A stretch of DNA of 64,000 nt from Azospirillum melinis (GTDB lineage: Bacteria; Pseudomonadota; Alphaproteobacteria; Azospirillales; Azospirillaceae): NCBI RefSeq assembly GCF_013340935.1, contig NZ_WHOS01000034.1, positions 1 through 64,000 on the forward strand. Direction: 5' to 3'. The notes under the pieces are model-generated. The model made no database searches and was not told the DNA's origin. It was given only the letters and a program-made list of their open reading frames with translations. Below, in pieces: positions 17,883 through 25,925 of the stretch (position 1 is the first letter of the stretch; each line of letters opens with the position of its first letter). The position numbers were made by a program, and so were the translations under genes.

Positions 17883-18491
17883 CAAAGTCTTCCTTTGTTT
17901 TTCCCAGTAAGCACATGCACCAACCACCCGGTCGCGCCACCCGGTCGGCGCTTCATCGGTCATGCAGCGGTTGGACACAGCTAGCCCGGCGGCCGCATGG
18001 ACGCGCATCGGGCGGATCTCATGAATTCGGAGATTGGGTTGGCCCCGGACGGTCAGGGGGCCTTGCCTCAGGCGACCAGATCCGGGGCGAGCGAGCCTGC
18101 GTGAACGCGGCCTGCACGCAGGAAGTTACGGACATGGCGGAAAGACAGGGTCATGATTGGGCAAATTTGGACAGGTTCGCTTTAGAATTCAAGGGGCAAC
18201 GAGTTGACGGTGCCCCTGCGGGAGCAGTTCGCGGCTCAGGGTGTTGCAGGAAGCCCTGTTCGAATGGAAGGTGAGACACCGCGGTTGGAGTGTCTTGCCA
18301 GCTACAACCGCATCGACATTGCACTCGACTCGCCCCCTTTCCATGGTAGGACAATGACGGCGGAATGCCCATGGATGGGAATCCACGTCGTGACGCTGCG
18401 CGGTGACCGGTAGGCCGGCTGCCTTGGACAGAGCGTTCTTGCGGGAAATTGGTGCAAATTCCATCCCGCGACCGCGGTCTAGAGTCTGGGA
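17883..18491. other. Stretch without a convincing gene
   Basis: About 600 bp between rnk and the regulator remnant. Short frames exist (for example ATG at 18134 to a stop at 18274 on the plus strand) but show no recognisable domain or good ribosome site. No tRNA, repeat array or clear terminator was seen. Confidence 0.4.
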
Positions 18492-18746
18492 TCAGTTGTC
18501 TGAATGCGACGCAGTGCCGTGTTTGCGCAGTTTGGCGTAGAGGTTTGTGCACGATAGGCCGAGCCTCCGGGCGGCTTCAAGCTTGTTACCCCGGCAATCC
18601 TCAAGGCCTTCCAGAATGAGCGACCGTTCCAGTTCGTCCATGGCGGCGGCCAGGGACCGCTTCCAGTCGGGTGGGGCAGGCGGCTGAATTACGGCGCTCG
18701 GAAGGATGTCCGCGAAATCCTCGGCCCTGATGCGCTCACCTTCAGG
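18492..18746 (-). pseudogene. C-terminal remnant of an NtrC-type sigma-54 activator (Fis-type HTH)
   Basis: The last 85 codons encode a typical end of a sigma-54-dependent regulator: GERIRAEDFADILP (end of the AAA+ region), then ELERSLILEGLEDCRGNK and the Fis-like helix-turn-helix EAARRLGLSCTNLYAKLRKH. The AAA+ ATPase and receiver parts are absent. Upstream, the same frame continues without a stop into an IS701-like transposase fragment, so the boundary is an in-frame junction at about 18745-18755. Confidence 0.72.
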
Positions 18747-18904
18747 ACCGCCGACCAACTGATCAGCCGTGCGCACCAGGATTGTTTCGAGCGGAGCCGT
18801 GTCCCAGGAGCGGCTGGCGATGGAGTTGTGTAGCTGGTCGTAGTCGCCGGGCGTCAGCTCGGCGGTGATCGGCTGAACGCTCTTGCGTTCCGTCCGGCCA
18901 TACA
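18747..18904 (-). pseudogene. N-terminal fragment of an IS701-family transposase
   Basis: Minus-strand translation gives LYGRTERKSVQPITAEL, TPGDYDQLHNSIASRSWD and APLETILVRTADQLVGG, the recognisable N-terminal part of IS701-type transposases (RKSVQPM..., GDYDxLHHFIA). Its beginning is cut at the Tn3-type inverted repeat and its end at the sigma-54 regulator tail. The catalytic DDE region is missing. Confidence 0.65.
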
Positions 18905-18943
18905 GGGGGTGACGCCATAGAACGGACGAAAATATACGTTAAG
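18905..18943. repeat. Tn3-family terminal inverted repeat
   Basis: The sequence begins with a G-run and TGACGC, then GAACGGACGAAAATATACGT and TAAG. It parallels the 38-bp Tn3 terminus (GGGGTCTGACGC ... GGAACGAAAACTCACGTTAAG in outline). A tnpA 3' end lies just inside it, the usual Tn3-family layout, so this is the transposon end. Confidence 0.58.
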
Positions 18944-18960
18944 CGGACAAAGTTGGAACA

Positions 18961-19170
18961 TCATGCGGCCAGGAGTTCGGTGGGCGCACGCAATGGGCGA
19001 TAGCCAACCGTGCTTGGCATACGGTTCGCGCTCCAGAGATAGTCGCCGGTCAGGTTGATGTGTTCCCATCCGAGCGGCGCGAGATGGCTCAGCAACTCTT
19101 CGGGATTGCGCTCGCCCCCGCCGCGCCGGACCAAATCACCGACGGCGTCTCCATAGTCGGGTGTCTTCAT
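18961..19170 (-). pseudogene. C-terminal fragment of a Tn3-family transposase
   Basis: The 69 codons end with [20 protein letters not shown] and GDYLW, the conserved final segment of Tn3-family TnpA. Only the last part of a protein of about 1000 residues remains. The 5' boundary is near 19140, beyond which the homology is not evident. The stop lies 17 bp from the transposon inverted repeat. Confidence 0.72.
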
Positions 19171-19416
19171 AGTCGATGGCGTTTATATGGATGGAGTCGG
19201 AAACCGCGATCCAGTTGTTCCCTGTGGCGTGAATGGTATGGCGCTCAACGATCGGAGCGCCGTCGATCGCCAAATCGTGGAGGAGAAGATGTCGTTCTAC
19301 GGCCCGGGCGGCAGCGGCTTCGGGAATGTCGGCATCGCCAACGGCCCCAGGAGCGACGTGCAACATCCGCGCATTCCGGTGGCCGTCATACCAGAGAGCA
19401 CGAAGAGGAGCCAATC

Positions 19417-20691
19417 ATGGCTGAACAGACCCGCTCGAAAAGCGCTTCCGCCATTCTGGGGGGCATGAAGATCCTTCTGCCCGATGTCGAGGCGCTCTAC
19501 AAGGACATCCACGCCCATCCCGAGTTGTCGATGCAGGAGACGCGAACGGCGGGCATCGCCGCCGACAGGCTCGCGCAAGCCGGCTACGAGGTTACGGCCG
19601 GGGTCGGCAAGACGGGGGTGGTCGGGCTGCTTCGCAACGGCAAGGGACCGACGGTGATGCTGCGCGCCGATATGGATGCACTCCCTATCGCCGAGAACAC
19701 CGGCCTTGCCTACGCCAGCAAGGCCACCGCGATGGACCCCGAAGGGAACACGGTTCCGGTGGGCCATATGTGCGGCCACGACATGCATGTAGCCTGGCTG
19801 GTCGGCGCGGCGACGCTGCTGTCGCGGGCGCGCGACGCCTGGAAGGGCACGCTGATGGCCGTGTTTCAACCGGGCGAGGAAATCGCGCAGGGCGCCCAAG
19901 CAATGATCGATGACGGTTTGCTTGACCGCTTTCCCGTGCCCGACGTCGTGCTTGGCCAGCATGTCATGGTCGGCCCCGCCGGCACCGTTGCCGGAAGCGC
20001 CGGGCCGATCACCTCCGCGGCGGACAGTCTGCAGATCCGGCTGTTCGGGCGCGGCGCGCATGGGTCGATGCCGCAAGCCAGCGTCGATCCCGTCGTCATG
20101 GCGGCGTCCGTGGTCATGCGGCTTCAGACCATCGTGTCCCGCGAGGTCGCCGCGACCGACGCGGCCGTGGTCACGGTCGGCGTGGTGCAGGCGGGCACGA
20201 AGGAGAACGTCATTCCCGACGATGCCATCATCAAGCTCAATGTGCGAACGTTCGATGCCGGCGTGCGAAAGCACGTGCTTGCCGCGATCGAGCGGATCGT
20301 CAATGGGGAGGCCGAAGTCGCCGGCGCGCCACGCAAGCCGGAAATCACGCCACTCGACCGCTACCCGCTCAACGTGAATGACGAGGCCGCCAGCAACCGC
20401 ATTGCCGAGGCGTTCCGCGGCTACTTTTCTCCCGATCGGGTGAAGCACACGGGTCCCGCCCCAGCGAGCGAGGATTTCGGTTGCTTTGGCACCGCGTGGC
20501 AGGTGCCTTCGGTGTTTTGGTTCGTGGGCGGTAATGACCCCAAAACATACGCCAAGGCCAAGGCCGCGGGGAAGCTGAACGAACTGCCGGTCAATCACAA
20601 CCCTCAGTTCGCACCGGTCCTGCATCCCACCCTGGAGACGGGGATCGAAGCATTGGTCGTCGGCGCGCTGGCATGGCTTGAAACGACCTGA
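19417..20691 (+). CDS. M20-family amidohydrolase (hippurate hydrolase/aminoacylase-like)
   Basis: A 424-residue M20D peptidase-fold amidohydrolase. The start at 19417 has AGAGGAG 6 nt upstream; in-frame codons further upstream lack domain sequence. Family marks in order: DIHAHPELSMQETRTAG, TVMLRADMDALPIAEN, GHMCGHDMHVAWLVGAATLL, FQPGEEIAQGAQAMIDDGLL, LFGRGAHGSMPQASVDPV (dimerisation-domain start), SEDFGCFG. These supply the metal ligands and the general-base Glu. It probably deacylates N-acyl amino acids or similar amides in the cytoplasm. No signal peptide was seen. It follows a Tn3 relic, so it may have arrived with mobile DNA. Confidence 0.9.
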   Translation: MAEQTRSKSASAILGGMKILLPDVEALYKDIHAHPELSMQETRTAGIAADRLAQAGYEVTAGVGKTGVVGLLRNGKGPTVMLRADMDALPIAENTGLAYASKATAMDPEGNTVPVGHMCGHDMHVAWLVGAATLLSRARDAWKGTLMAVFQPGEEIAQGAQAMIDDGLLDRFPVPDVVLGQHVMVGPAGTVAGSAGPITSAADSLQIRLFGRGAHGSMPQASVDPVVMAASVVMRLQTIVSREVAATDAAVVTVGVVQAGTKENVIPDDAIIKLNVRTFDAGVRKHVLAAIERIVNGEAEVAGAPRKPEITPLDRYPLNVNDEAASNRIAEAFRGYFSPDRVKHTGPAPASEDFGCFGTAWQVPSVFWFVGGNDPKTYAKAKAAGKLNELPVNHNPQFAPVLHPTLETGIEALVVGALAWLETT

Positions 20692-20830
20692 CGGTGTTTG
20701 AATGACGAGTGTGGTGGGGAGAAAAAGACCGCAGTGTGCTCACCACGCCTCGGTTGTTCAGATTTCATGAAGTCGTTTCGCGCTTGCGTTTCGACGTGTC
20801 GGTCTTCTCGGTTGGAACGGCAGGATCGTC

Positions 20831-21487
20831 ATGGAAACCTTCGTGCATGTTCTCGACCTGATCGGGACCTTCGTGTTTGCTATCAGTGGGGCGGTGGCTG
20901 CCGTCAACCGGCGCCTCGACATTTTCGGCACTCTCGTCCTGTCGTTCGTTGCCGGAAATTTTGGCGGGGTCGCCCGTGATCTGGTGATCGGCGCGGTCCC
21001 GCCGGCCGCTTTGACTGACGGGCGATACTTGCTGGTTTCCGTCCTGGCGGGGCTCATCACCTTCTTCTGGTATGCCGGCGTTGATAGGCTGCGCAGCCCC
21101 GTACTCCTGTTTGACGCAGCGGGGCTGTCGCTCTTCGCCGTCGCTGGTGCGCAGAAGGCACTCGGATTCGGACTCAATCCAGTGATGGCTGCCCTTCTCG
21201 GCATGTTGACCGGCATCGGAGGGGGGATTGCACGCGACGTTCTTCTCGCGGAAATCCCCCAGGTTCTGCGTTCAGACCTGTATGCCGTAGCCGCCTTGAC
21301 CGGCGCAGCCGTCGTCGTGATTGGCAAGATGCTCGATCTTTCCTACGGCGTCTCCGCTCTGGCCGGAGCGGCCTTGTGCTTTGGCCTTCGCTTCATGGCG
21401 ATCCGACATCATTGGAATTTGCCTGTCGCCCGTCATTCGCCGACGTCGCGCGCCGAGAACGGCCCGGAAGATGAGAAAACGCGCTGA
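20831..21487 (+). CDS. Trimeric intracellular cation (TRIC) channel family protein
   Basis: A 218-residue membrane protein of the YadS/YicG (UPF0126) type. It has two glycine-rich repeats: FAISGAVAAVNRRLDIFGTL with GNFGGVARDLVIGAVPP, and GLSLFAVAGAQKAL with TGIGGGIARDVLLAEIPQVL. The repeated GGxxRD motif after a seven-helix pattern is diagnostic. Prokaryotic TRIC proteins conduct K+ or Na+ as trimers. The M20 gene upstream is 139 bp away. No regulator is adjacent. Confidence 0.88.
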   Translation: METFVHVLDLIGTFVFAISGAVAAVNRRLDIFGTLVLSFVAGNFGGVARDLVIGAVPPAALTDGRYLLVSVLAGLITFFWYAGVDRLRSPVLLFDAAGLSLFAVAGAQKALGFGLNPVMAALLGMLTGIGGGIARDVLLAEIPQVLRSDLYAVAALTGAAVVVIGKMLDLSYGVSALAGAALCFGLRFMAIRHHWNLPVARHSPTSRAENGPEDEKTR

Positions 21488-21619
21488 CTCAAAGCCGCGC
21501 ACGCGCAGTAACTACGGTCAGCCGGTTCCGTCAGGTCTCGCGCCGAGGTGAGCGAGTAGGTGCAGAGAGCCCGTCCTCCGGCTCCGTGTTGGTCAGGCGA
21601 CAGCGAGCATATCGCGCAG

Positions 21620-21816
21620 GGCGGCGACCCTCAACATCACCCGCGACATGCGGGGTGAGGCGCGCCTCGTTGAACGCGCCTTCAACGTCGGACCCTGCGC
21701 GCTCGCCGAGGCCTTGCAGTTCATCAGCCAGCAGCTCGAACTCCAGGACGCATAGTGTCGGCGGTGATGCCCGTATTCATCATCTCGCGCCCGCCGGCAA
21801 ACTTTGCAACAGAGCC
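21620..21816 (+). pseudogene. 3' end of an IS6-family element (transposase tail plus terminal repeat)
   Basis: Codons ending at the TAG at 21753 read LNITRDMRGEARLVERAFN and AEALQFISQQLELQ, nearly the same as the tail of the complete IS6-type transposase at 41640-42407. The right terminal repeat TTTGCAACAGAGCC is at 21803-21816. The rest of the element is missing. Its end abuts another IS6-type transposase fragment. Confidence 0.8.
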
Positions 21817-22250
21817 TCTGGCGCGCCGTCGATCAGCACGGCGTGGTGCTTGATATCCTGGTGCAGAGCCGGCGCAACACCAAGGCCGCCAAGCGTTTCT
21901 TCAAGAAACTCCTGAAAGGCTTGCGCTACGTGCCGCGTGTCGTCGTCACCGACAAGCTGAAGTCCTATGCCGCCGCCAAGGCCAAGATCATCCCCGGAGT
22001 CGAGCACCGGCAAAGTCGGTATCTCAATAACCGCGCCGAGAATTCACACCAGCCGACCCGCCAACGCGAACGGCGGATGAAGCGCTTCACGTCACCGCGC
22101 CAAGCCCAGCAATTCCTCTCCTCCCATGGCCCCATACACCAGCACGCCCACCCACGTCGACATCGCATGAGCGCCGCTGACTATCGCGCTTACCGGGCTG
22201 ACGCCTTCGCCGTCTGGCGACAGGAAACGTGTGCCCGCAAGACGGCATGA
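21816..22250 (+). pseudogene. C-terminal part of a second IS6-family transposase
   Basis: From the exact end of the previous element the frame reads LWRAVDQHGVVLDILVQSRR, AKRFFKKLLKGLRYVPRVVV, TDKLKSYAAAKA and NNRAENSHQPTRQRERRMKR. It holds the second catalytic Asp (TDKLKSY) and the Glu (NNRAENS) but lacks the first Asp region. It is a different IS6-type lineage from the copy at 41.6 kb. It was evidently cut when the neighbouring element inserted or recombined. Confidence 0.78.
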
Positions 22251-22304
22251 TAGGCGTCGGCGGGCTGCTGCAGGCGCCCCCTTGGTCTCGATTAAGTTAA
22301 TGTG

Positions 22305-22392
22305 ACGATGCCCGCCAGTGGGCTCGAAAGTTCGGCCCCGAGATCGCCACCCGGTTGCGCCGACGGGCGCCGCGCCGCGCCGGGGCGACAAG
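22305..22392 (+). pseudogene. N-terminal fragment of an IS6-type transposase
   Basis: The frame reads RQWARKFGPEIATRLRRRAP, the segment that normally precedes GDxWHLDEV in IS6-type transposases. It lies downstream of, not upstream of, the C-terminal fragment at 21816-22250, so the pieces are in permuted order. Short and low-information. Confidence 0.4.
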
Positions 22393-22500
22393 ACCCCATG
22401 TCTGCTGGGCTGAGGATGGTGGTCCGTCTCGCGATGTGCACCGTTCGAGGGTTGCTCCGGCTCATCGCCGGCGCCTTGCCTCATGCACAGGAGACGGACC

Positions 22501-22737
22501 GTGGAAGATCCTATCACGTTCATTGGCCTGGATGTTCACAAGGCGACGATCGCCATCGGTGTCGCCAGCGAAGGGCGTTCCGGCGAGGTGCGGTTTCTCG
22601 GCGAAATTCCAAACCGGCCGGCCGCTCTGGCACGCATGGTCGAGAAGCTCCTCAAGCAACATCCTGGGCGACTATCCTTTTGCTACGAGGCAGGCCCATG
22701 CGGCTACGCTATCCACCGGCAGCTTCGGCAATCCGTA
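22501..22737 (+). pseudogene. N-terminal fragment of an IS110-family transposase
   Basis: From a GTG at 22501 the frame reads ITFIGLDVHKATIAIGVASE, LARMVEKLLKQHPGRLSFCY and EAGPCGYAIHRQL, the DEDD-type N-terminal domain of IS110 transposases (GLDVHK, YEAGPxGY). Homology ends near 22737, so the C-terminal serine domain is missing. Confidence 0.78.
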
Positions 22738-22759
22738 GGGTCCGGCCTTACCAGTTCCT

Positions 22760-22912
22760 ATGAGTATCAGCCCTACAGACGATCGGTTTTACCGACGGAA
22801 TCTGGGGCGCACACCAGAAGACGTGCCGATCAGTCGCCATACCGCTCGGGCTGCTGCAATTATCTCCGGTCTCTGTTTTCTCCCGCCATCCCGATCCATT
22901 GACGGGACATGA
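22760..22912 (+). CDS. Unrecognised 50-residue frame
   Basis: An ATG frame of 50 codons (DRFYRRNLGRTPEDVPISRH in the middle) between the IS110 relic and the first TetR gene. No family is recognised and no clear ribosome site is visible. It may be the start of a truncated host gene. Listed only because nothing else explains the stretch. Confidence 0.2.
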   Translation: MSISPTDDRFYRRNLGRTPEDVPISRHTARAAAIISGLCFLPPSRSIDGT

Positions 22913-22933
22913 GCTTCCGACTAAGCTGTCTAA

Positions 22934-22958
22934 TGAACGCGTTCAGTGAACATGTTCA
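22934..22958. promoter_or_regulatory. Two tandem perfect palindromes, candidate TetR operator
   Basis: TGAACGCGTTCA (22934-22945) and TGAACATGTTCA (22947-22958) are both perfect 12-bp palindromes whose centres are 13 bp apart. They lie 20 nt upstream of the first TetR start. A near-identical pair, also with 13-bp spacing, occurs at 25926-25947. Confidence 0.62.
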
Positions 22959-22977
22959 GAAAGAGGGAGCCATCATC

Positions 22978-23637
22978 ATGCCCAAGCGGTTCCGATGTGA
23001 GGATCAGCACGGCCGCATTCACCGCAACACCCTGAGCACCGCCAGGGAGCTGTTCGACAGTGCAGGAATCGAGGCTGTTTCAATGCGTGCGCCCAAGGTA
23101 CGGGTGGGGGTGTCCGGTTCGGCGCGGTCCCCCTGCTTCCCGACTACGCACGATCTGCTGCGCGTCTTGTGGCGGGATGCGATCAGCGAACTGCATCACC
23201 GCATGCAGGGGATCTCGGACAGCGAACCCGATCCCGTCGCAGCTGTCCGGGCGCTTGCGCACGCCTATGTCGAATTCGCTGCGGAGAAGCCTGTCCGCTT
23301 CAAAATGCTGTTCGTTACAGCTCAAGAGGATGCAGGGAGCTTGAACCTACGCGCAGCTGCCTACGAGATCTTCCGGCAGCGTGTAGCCGAGATGTTCGAC
23401 AACGAGCAGCTGGGGTCCGGTGATTCGGACCTGGCCGCTCAGACGCTGTGGGCGGAAATCGCCGGGAGAGCATTGCTGGCGGCATTCGTCAATGCACATG
23501 AGGCTGGATGGAGCGGCCAAGCCGATACTACCTACGGCATTGAGGCGCCGCGTCACGGTTCCACGATGCTTGCTGGCCGCTCCGGGTTCGATTATCAGGT
23601 CAGCGGTGAGCTGGGACTGCGTCAGCTGCGCGCCTGA
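22978..23637 (+). CDS. TetR-family protein, degenerate copy of its neighbour
   Basis: 219 residues. It aligns along most of its length with the next gene: ELFDSAGIEAVSMRA versus ALFDSTGIEAVSMRA; ISELHHRMQGISDSEPDP versus VSELHHRMQNISDSESDP; RAAAYEIFRQRVAEM versus RAAAYELFRQRVAEA. The DNA-binding helix is altered: VGVSGSARSPCFPTTHDLL replaces VGLSASALYAYFPTKRDLL, losing the usual LYxYFPxK pattern. The C-terminus after residue 170 is unrelated to the paralogue. It is probably a decaying tandem duplicate, but could be a dimerisation partner without DNA binding. ATG at 22978 matches the paralogue start (ATCATCATG in both). Confidence 0.72.
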   Translation: MPKRFRCEDQHGRIHRNTLSTARELFDSAGIEAVSMRAPKVRVGVSGSARSPCFPTTHDLLRVLWRDAISELHHRMQGISDSEPDPVAAVRALAHAYVEFAAEKPVRFKMLFVTAQEDAGSLNLRAAAYEIFRQRVAEMFDNEQLGSGDSDLAAQTLWAEIAGRALLAAFVNAHEAGWSGQADTTYGIEAPRHGSTMLAGRSGFDYQVSGELGLRQLRA

Positions 23638-23673
23638 AGGCAGCGCGTTTCAAAGCAAGTGTGGATTATCATC

Positions 23674-24393
23674 ATGCCCAGACAGCCCCAGAGCGAAGAA
23701 CAGCGCGACAGCGTCCAGCGCCGCATCCTGAGCGCCGCCCAGGCTCTGTTCGACAGCACCGGGATTGAGGCTGTGTCGATGCGTGCGCTCGGTGCACGGG
23801 TGGGGCTGTCGGCTTCGGCGTTGTACGCCTATTTCCCGACCAAGCGCGATCTGCTGCGTGCCTTGTGGTGGGATGCGGTCAGCGAACTGCATCACCGCAT
23901 GCAGAACATCTCGGACAGCGAATCCGATCCCGTCGCGGCAATCCGGGCCATCGGGCGCGCCTATGCGGAGTTCGCGGCCGAAAACCCTGTTCGCTTCAAT
24001 GTGCTGTTCATCATCGACCAAGGGGAGTTGGCGGAAGAGCTGAAGAGTTCGGGTGTCCGCGCAGCCGCCTATGAGCTTTTCCGCCAGCGTGTCGCCGAGG
24101 CGATCGAGCGTGGGCGGTTGCGGCCCGGCGATCCCGATCTCGCCGCCCAGACTCTGTGGGCAGGCATCCATGGCGTGCTGACACTCACCAATTCCTCGGC
24201 CAGCTTTCCATTTCTGCCGTCCACGCTCCTGATCGACACCGTGATGGACGCGATCCTGGCTGGCCTGAATACAACCTCGACCGATGAGAGGGCGGGGGGA
24301 AAAGCCGTTCGGGTAAAGGCGGTCGTCAGAAAAGTCTACGGCCCGACATCCGACGGTCATTCGCAGCATACCGGGACATCGTCCGAAGGGTGA
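23674..24393 (+). CDS. TetR/AcrR-family transcriptional regulator
   Basis: A 239-residue regulator with an intact helix-turn-helix: RILSAAQALFDSTGIEAVSM, then ARVGLSASALYAYFPTKRDL. The C-terminal ligand domain resembles the TetR_C_33/WHG type (PVRFNVLFIIDQGE, DPDLAAQTLWAGIHGVLTL). It lies 36 bp after its degenerate duplicate and shares that promoter with the tandem palindromes at 22934-22958. Autorepression and control of the small unit downstream of the similar operator at 25926 are inferred. Confidence 0.88.
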   Translation: MPRQPQSEEQRDSVQRRILSAAQALFDSTGIEAVSMRALGARVGLSASALYAYFPTKRDLLRALWWDAVSELHHRMQNISDSESDPVAAIRAIGRAYAEFAAENPVRFNVLFIIDQGELAEELKSSGVRAAAYELFRQRVAEAIERGRLRPGDPDLAAQTLWAGIHGVLTLTNSSASFPFLPSTLLIDTVMDAILAGLNTTSTDERAGGKAVRVKAVVRKVYGPTSDGHSQHTGTSSEG

Positions 24394-24463
24394 AGAGGCT
24401 TGGTATGCCTCCCGAATGGCGCGGCTGGACGGGATCGGATCGGAAACTTTGACTTTATATGAT

Positions 24464-24478
24464 ACTGTACCGTACAGT
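24464..24478. promoter_or_regulatory. Palindromic TetR operator ACTGTAC-C-GTACAGT
   Basis: A perfect 7-bp inverted repeat around a central C, 60 nt upstream of the TetR gene at 24539. It belongs to the same family as ACCGTAC-G-GTACGGT at 30260 and 32532: 12 of 15 positions agree and the spacing is the same. Confidence 0.6.
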
Positions 24479-24538
24479 TAAATGTCCGAGTGCAGTGGCC
24501 TTGCGAGTTTCGCCCAGGCCAAAGGGGTAAGTTTTTCC

Positions 24539-25156
24539 ATGCGTATGAAGACGGAAGCCAAGCGCGAGGCCATCCTCGATGCCGCGACGCTGGAATTCAC
24601 CGAACGCGGATACGAGGGAGCGTCGATGTCCGCCATCGTGGCTCGCCTCGGCGGATCGAAGCAGACGCTCTACAGCTATTTTCCATCGAAGGACGACCTG
24701 TTCGTCGAGGTGATGGTGCGAACCATTACCCAGCACGCAGCCTCTTTGCAGGCTGACATGATGGACATCACCGATGTCGCAGTCTCGCTGCGTCGGTATG
24801 GAGAGCGTTACCTGAAGGTTCGCCTTTCACCGGAAATGGTCAGTCTGGCGCGGCTGGTGTACGGGGAATCCGGCCGGTCGGACGTCAGCCGGCTTCTCCA
24901 TCTGCGCGGCAAAATGAAGGTGACGAACGATGTCGGGCAGTTTCTGGCAACCGCCATGAAGGACGGCCGGCTTCGTACCGCCGATCCGGATGTCGCGGCG
25001 CTGCATTACATGGCGCTGCTCGATGCGGAACTGTTCGAGCCGGTCGTTCTGCGGGTCAGGGAACCGGCCACCGACGAGGAAATCGCGGCGGCGGTCGACC
25101 GGGCGATGGGCGTCTTCATGGCCGCCTATGGGCAACCGGGAAGCGGCCGCTTCTAA
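24539..25156 (+). CDS. TetR-family regulator (paralogue of the pqi-linked TetR)
   Basis: A 205-residue protein. The N-terminal HTH reads KREAILDAATLEFTERGYEG, SAIVARLGGSKQTLYSYFPS, KDDLFVEVM. The C-terminal domain (RLSPEMVSLARLVYGESGRS, TAADVAALHYMALLDAELFEP in outline) is very similar to the TetR at 29568-30194, which heads the pqi operon; the two recognition helices differ by only a few residues. Each has its own palindromic operator of one family. Start at 24539; a Met two codons later is an alternative. Probably autoregulated with cross-talk to the pqi-linked copy. Confidence 0.9.
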   Translation: MRMKTEAKREAILDAATLEFTERGYEGASMSAIVARLGGSKQTLYSYFPSKDDLFVEVMVRTITQHAASLQADMMDITDVAVSLRRYGERYLKVRLSPEMVSLARLVYGESGRSDVSRLLHLRGKMKVTNDVGQFLATAMKDGRLRTADPDVAALHYMALLDAELFEPVVLRVREPATDEEIAAAVDRAMGVFMAAYGQPGSGRF

Positions 25157-25217
25157 TCCGGTAGGCGGGTGGGGACATTCCGGCGAAGCCGCTGTCCCCG
25201 CCCGTATTGGGGAGCGA

Positions 25218-25643
25218 TCACGGGATCATCCCACATTCGAAGAGCTTGGTCGTCACCGGCGTCGCCACTTTGCTGATGAATTCGGCGCGAACCTGCGGGT
25301 CGCTGCGCAGCATTTTCGCAAGCTCCTGTGTCATTTCCGGCTTCGGTTCCGATTTCATCGTTGCCAACTGATCGCACGACAGAGATTGGACATGTTCCGC
25401 GACCCTTTTCGCAACGATATCCGACAGAGTGCGCTGCTCTTGCGACTGGTTCTCCGGTGGGCGCTGGTCCGGTAGACGTGTCTGTGCCGGGCGCTGTTGC
25501 TGCAATGCCTGCAACTGCTGCTCAATGGCTGGCGGCGGCCCGTTCGTGGGGAAGGTGATGGGCGGCAGTGGCAGAACCTGCGCGATTGCGACAGGGATGG
25601 TCATGGCAAACGCTCCAAGCGCGATGAAAAGGGCATGTTTCAT
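25218..25643 (-). CDS. Small exported protein of unknown function
   Basis: A 141-residue protein starting at 25643 with a signal peptide (MKHALFIALGAFAMTIPVAI). A Pro/Gln-rich linker follows (LPLPPITFPTNGPPPAIEQQ; LQALQQQRP), then a helical C-terminal domain with two Cys (SLSCDQLATM ... LFECGMIP) that could form a disulfide in the periplasm. The family is not recognised. It is downstream of a 27-residue membrane peptide gene and a tandem palindromic operator, suggesting a small TetR-controlled unit. Confidence 0.7.
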   Translation of the reverse strand: MKHALFIALGAFAMTIPVAIAQVLPLPPITFPTNGPPPAIEQQLQALQQQRPAQTRLPDQRPPENQSQEQRTLSDIVAKRVAEHVQSLSCDQLATMKSEPKPEMTQELAKMLRSDPQVRAEFISKVATPVTTKLFECGMIP

Positions 25644-25683
25644 CAGACTGCTCCAGACAGACCTTGAGATTGGCACGAGCGGG

Positions 25684-25767
25684 TCACATCGCGAAAAACA
25701 GCGCGAGATGAACGGCAATGATGAGGAACGAGGCCACGAATTCGGCAAGAAGACGAAGGGACGTCAT
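25684..25767 (-). CDS. 27-residue single-pass membrane microprotein
   Basis: ATG at 25767, TGA at 25686-25684. The peptide is MTSLRLLAEF followed by VASFLIIAVHLALFFAM, a short polar lead and one hydrophobic helix. AGGTGA stands 5 nt before the ATG. It is 40 nt upstream of the exported-protein gene and on the same strand. Too short to test by homology by eye; composition and ribosome site are the support. Confidence 0.5.
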   Translation of the reverse strand: MTSLRLLAEFVASFLIIAVHLALFFAM

Positions 25768-25925
25768 GGCATTCACCTGATGGCAGGGGAAGGCGAGCGG
25801 CAGTCCGCCACCGGACAGGTGGCGGGGGCGCCCGCATGAGGAACCGGGACGCGATGGTCAGCGACGACGTCCGGCCTGTCATGTAGGACGAGCTTGGTCG
25901 GGCATTGCCGCTCCGGTTCCTTGAA

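Noticed and set aside
18134-18274. Plus-strand 46-codon frame in the gap after rnk.
   Set aside because: No good ribosome site, no domain, and composition like random high-GC sequence.
19060-19416. In-frame N-terminal extension of the M20 amidohydrolase.
   Set aside because: The first part overlaps a Tn3 transposase relic in antisense and the rest is low-complexity Arg/Glu sequence; ATG 19417 has a strong Shine-Dalgarno.
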